From Lachnospiraceae bacterium UBA1066 (GTDB lineage: Bacteria; Bacillota; Clostridia; Lachnospirales; Lachnospiraceae): 7,881 nt of DNA. The notes below the pieces were generated by a model, which saw only the letters and a program-made list of their open reading frames with translations, made no database searches and was not told the origin of the DNA. Positions 6,218 to 7,881 of this stretch are shown in pieces. Numbering within the stretch: the first letter of the stretch is position 1; each line of letters opens with the position of its first letter. The DNA lies in assembly GCA_002316215.1 (NCBI GenBank), contig DCDB01000283.1:1-7881 (forward strand), written 5' to 3'. The position numbers and the translations under genes were made by a program.

Positions 6218-7533
6218 GCTTCTCCTTCCAGATCATATTCTGTAGCTTCTGTTATCCGTACCTTTATAAAATCACCGCTCTTTAGCTTTTTATCGGTCTT
6301 GATATAAACGCTTCCGTCGATTCCGGGGGCCTCGCCGTAGGTACGGCCTGTATATATGCCATCTTCCGAAGTCTCCTGGTCAATAACGGCCTCCGTACTG
6401 CTTCCGATGCGCTTCCTTCCGTTTTCAAGTGAAATCTTCTGCTGAAGGAGCATCAGTTCTCCGCGTCTTTTTCGGGCGGTTTTTTTCGGAACCTGAGGTT
6501 TCATTAAAGAAGCGGGAGTTCCTTCTTCGCGGGAATACGTAAAAACGCCGAGACGGTCGAACTTCATTTTCTCAACAAAGGAAAGGAGTTCTTTGTGATC
6601 ATCGTCGGTTTCGCCCGGGAAGCCCGTAATCAGTGTCGTTCTTAAAATAATGTCCGGTATCTCCTCGCGGAGCGCGCCAATCAATATTTCGAGGTCTTCA
6701 CGCGTGGTTCTCCGGTTCATTCTTTTCAAAACTTCATCGGAGGCGTGCTGGATCGGAAGATCCAAATAATGACATATCTTCGGTTCGTCGGCGATCGTTC
6801 GGATGAGTTCAGGATAAATCTCTTCCGGATAGCAATAGAGAATACGGACCCACTTAAGACCCGGTATCTCACAGAGCTTTTGCAATAGGATATGCAGAGA
6901 CTTCCTGCCGTAAAGATCCGTTCCGTATATTGTAGTCTCCTGAGCCACAAGAATCAACTCCCGGACGCCGCCGTTTACAAGATCCCGCGCTTCATCTGTA
7001 AGCTCTTCCATAGGACGGCTGCGGTAATGTCCGCGGATCTTCGGAATAATACAGTAAGTACAGTTCTTGTCGCAGCCCTCTGCAATTTTTAAAAATGCGT
7101 GCCTTCCGCCGGTGGAAACCACTCTTTTCAAGACGGCTTTCCGGCTTTCGCTGGCATCCTTAATCAGAACAGTCTTTTTACCTTCGAAAGCAGCATCAAC
7201 GGCATCGGCAATCCCTGAAATTCCGGTTGTTCCGACAATAGCGTCAACCTCCGGCATTTCTTTAAGAATTTCTTCTTTATAGCGCTGAGCCATGCATCCG
7301 GTGACGACGAGAACCTTAAGAGAAGCCGATTTCTTTAATTTTCCAAGAGAAAGGATCTCTTCAATGCTTTCTTTCTTAGCAGCGTCAATAAAACAGCAGG
7401 TATTGATTACAGCCGCTTCCGCACTTTTTTCATCATCGGTTATTTCATACCCCCGCTCAGAAAGAAGGGCCAGCATTTCTTCAGAATCGACAAGGTTTTT
7501 ATCACATCCCAGGGATACTAAAAGTAACTTCAT
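6214..7533 (-). CDS. rimO: Ribosomal protein S12 methylthiotransferase RimO
   Basis: A radical-SAM enzyme that adds a methylthio group to the conserved aspartate of ribosomal protein S12 (Asp88 in E. coli). The 439-residue protein has the full three-domain plan. The N-terminal MTTase domain has Cys10, Cys46 and Cys80 for the auxiliary iron-sulfur cluster. The radical-SAM core has CDKNCTYC with Cys154, Cys158 and Cys161 for the SAM-binding cluster, and RILYCYPE and HYLDLPIQH further on. A C-terminal TRAM domain occupies about 375-439. SLGCDKN near the start, EGCDKNCTYC and the ending EYDLEGE separate it from the tRNA-modifying MiaB and MtaB. The start at 7533 gives the usual family N-terminus MKLLLVSLGC and has GAGGAG upstream. 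An ATG at 7587 in the same frame would overlap the rpoZ stop but has no ribosome binding site and adds 18 unusual residues. It overlaps cinA by 4 nt. Confidence 0.95.
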   Translation of the reverse strand: MKLLLVSLGCDKNLVDSEEMLALLSERGYEITDDEKSAEAAVINTCCFIDAAKKESIEEILSLGKLKKSASLKVLVVTGCMAQRYKEEILKEMPEVDAIVGTTGISGIADAVDAAFEGKKTVLIKDASESRKAVLKRVVSTGGRHAFLKIAEGCDKNCTYCIIPKIRGHYRSRPMEELTDEARDLVNGGVRELILVAQETTIYGTDLYGRKSLHILLQKLCEIPGLKWVRILYCYPEEIYPELIRTIADEPKICHYLDLPIQHASDEVLKRMNRRTTREDLEILIGALREEIPDIILRTTLITGFPGETDDDHKELLSFVEKMKFDRLGVFTYSREEGTPASLMKPQVPKKTARKRRGELMLLQQKISLENGRKRIGSSTEAVIDQETSEDGIYTGRTYGEAPGIDGSVYIKTDKKLKSGDFIKVRITEATEYDLEGEA

Positions 7534-7537
7534 AAGT

Positions 7538-7543
7538 CTCCTC
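7538..7543 (-). promoter_or_regulatory. Ribosome binding site supporting the internal rimO start
   Basis: GAGGAG on the minus strand, followed by 4 nt and ATG ending at 7533. The spacing is a little short but the motif is strong. No such motif precedes the upstream ATG at 7587, and the intermediate ATG at 7545 overlaps this site. It therefore favours the 439-residue RimO. Confidence 0.6.
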
Positions 7544-7551
7544 ATATAAAT

Positions 7552-7578
7552 AGGACAGGCGCCATAGGCTCCTATCCT
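7552..7578 (-). promoter_or_regulatory. Hairpin in the rpoZ-rimO gap
   Basis: As minus-strand RNA, AGGATAGG pairs with CCUGUCCU (8 bp including one G-U). After one A-G mismatch come GCC and GGC (3 bp) around a 3-nt loop. It lies between the rpoZ stop and the rimO ribosome binding site, ending about 8 nt before the latter, and is preceded by seven A. On the opposite strand the same bases form a weaker stem (a C-A mismatch replaces the G-U) followed by seven T, which resembles an intrinsic terminator for antisense transcription. The pairing is visible; whether it limits transcription, stabilises a processed end or stops antisense RNA is not known. Confidence 0.45.
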
Positions 7579-7583
7579 TTTTT

Positions 7584-7835
7584 TCATTTATTCGAGTTTG
7601 AATCGTCGGGAAGGATTTTAACAACTCCCTTATAAACTTCGTCGACGGCAATGGACAGAGGCTTTCTTCCCTCAGCTTCTTCAATGAGGGGTTCGTCGCC
7701 TCCGATGATCTGGCGTGCTCTCTTGGAGGTCGCCATAACGATGGAATAACGGCTTGATACAACCGGGACAGTATCATCCTCAGCATCGGCATTAACCGCG
7801 GCAATCATTTCTTTATAAGACGGATGAATCATCAT
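7584..7835 (-). CDS. rpoZ: RNA polymerase omega subunit
   Basis: The small omega subunit helps assemble and stabilise RNA polymerase by folding around the C-terminal part of beta-prime. The 83-residue protein is a normal Firmicute length and has the recognisable order MIHPSYKEM, VVSSRYSIVMATSKRARQI (about 26-44) and RKPLSIAVDEVYKGVVKI (57-74). The tail is acidic and polar, as often seen. Two ATG codons stand in a row at the start; GAGGAG begins 9 nt before the first, which is used here. It is the first complete gene of the minus-strand cluster and is followed by rimO after 50 nt that hold a hairpin. In many Firmicutes gmk (guanylate kinase) lies directly upstream, which would be beyond the right edge. 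Confidence 0.94.
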   Translation of the reverse strand: MMIHPSYKEMIAAVNADAEDDTVPVVSSRYSIVMATSKRARQIIGGDEPLIEEAEGRKPLSIAVDEVYKGVVKILPDDSNSNK

Positions 7836-7881
7836 AATTTTATTCTCCTCTCTTTTAGCTGTTTGTATAAGACTGTTTCTG

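Noticed and set aside
7855..7881. A possible last eight codons and TAA of a gene entering from the right edge on the minus strand, perhaps gmk
   Set aside because: Gene order makes guanylate kinase plausible, but eight codons cannot identify it. A second frame through the same bases also ends just before rpoZ, so the frame cannot be chosen.

Overview
The window reads as a piece of chromosome from an anaerobic Firmicute of the class Clostridia, most like Lachnospiraceae or a relative. The grounds are strong AGGAG-type ribosome binding sites, the character of the encoded proteins (a Clostridia-type RpoZ, a Re-citrate-synthase-like enzyme in place of ordinary citrate synthase, an ABC-F ATPase with a coiled-coil tail) and moderate base composition. 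The organism call is an inference from protein character; no 16S or other marker is present.

Layout. Positions 1-206 are a regulatory region. It holds a consensus sigma-A-type promoter pointing left out of the window and, overlapping it, a promoter pointing right. The right-hand promoter leads into a leader of about 140 nt with a 27-codon open frame and a hairpin. The leader ends at a rightward gene for a tandem ABC-F ATPase (207-2123). A convergent junction of 57 nt follows, with only weak terminator-like hairpins. Everything to its right lies on the minus strand and reads leftward as a probable operon, in transcription order: rpoZ (RNA polymerase omega), rimO (ribosomal protein S12 methylthiotransferase), cinA (CinA/NMN deamidase), a Re-citrate-synthase-type enzyme, and icd (NADP-type isocitrate dehydrogenase). 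The gaps are 50 nt, a 4-nt overlap, 41 nt and 87 nt. No stretch over 300 bases lacks a gene. I saw no tRNA, rRNA, mobile element, CRISPR array or attachment site.

How the genes work together. The first part of the minus-strand operon is housekeeping (transcription, ribosome modification, pyridine-nucleotide repair). The last two genes give steps one and three of the oxidative half of the citrate cycle: acetyl-CoA plus oxaloacetate to citrate, and isocitrate to 2-oxoglutarate. In anaerobes this branch mainly supplies 2-oxoglutarate for glutamate. Aconitase, the step between, is not in the window. The ABC-F protein is expected to act at the ribosome, but its exact role (housekeeping or antibiotic protection) cannot be read from sequence alone.

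Most of the window is ordinary, well-understood genes. The less explained signals are the overlapping divergent promoters, the leader upstream of the ABC-F gene with a small frame ending inside a hairpin, and a hairpin in the rpoZ-rimO gap.
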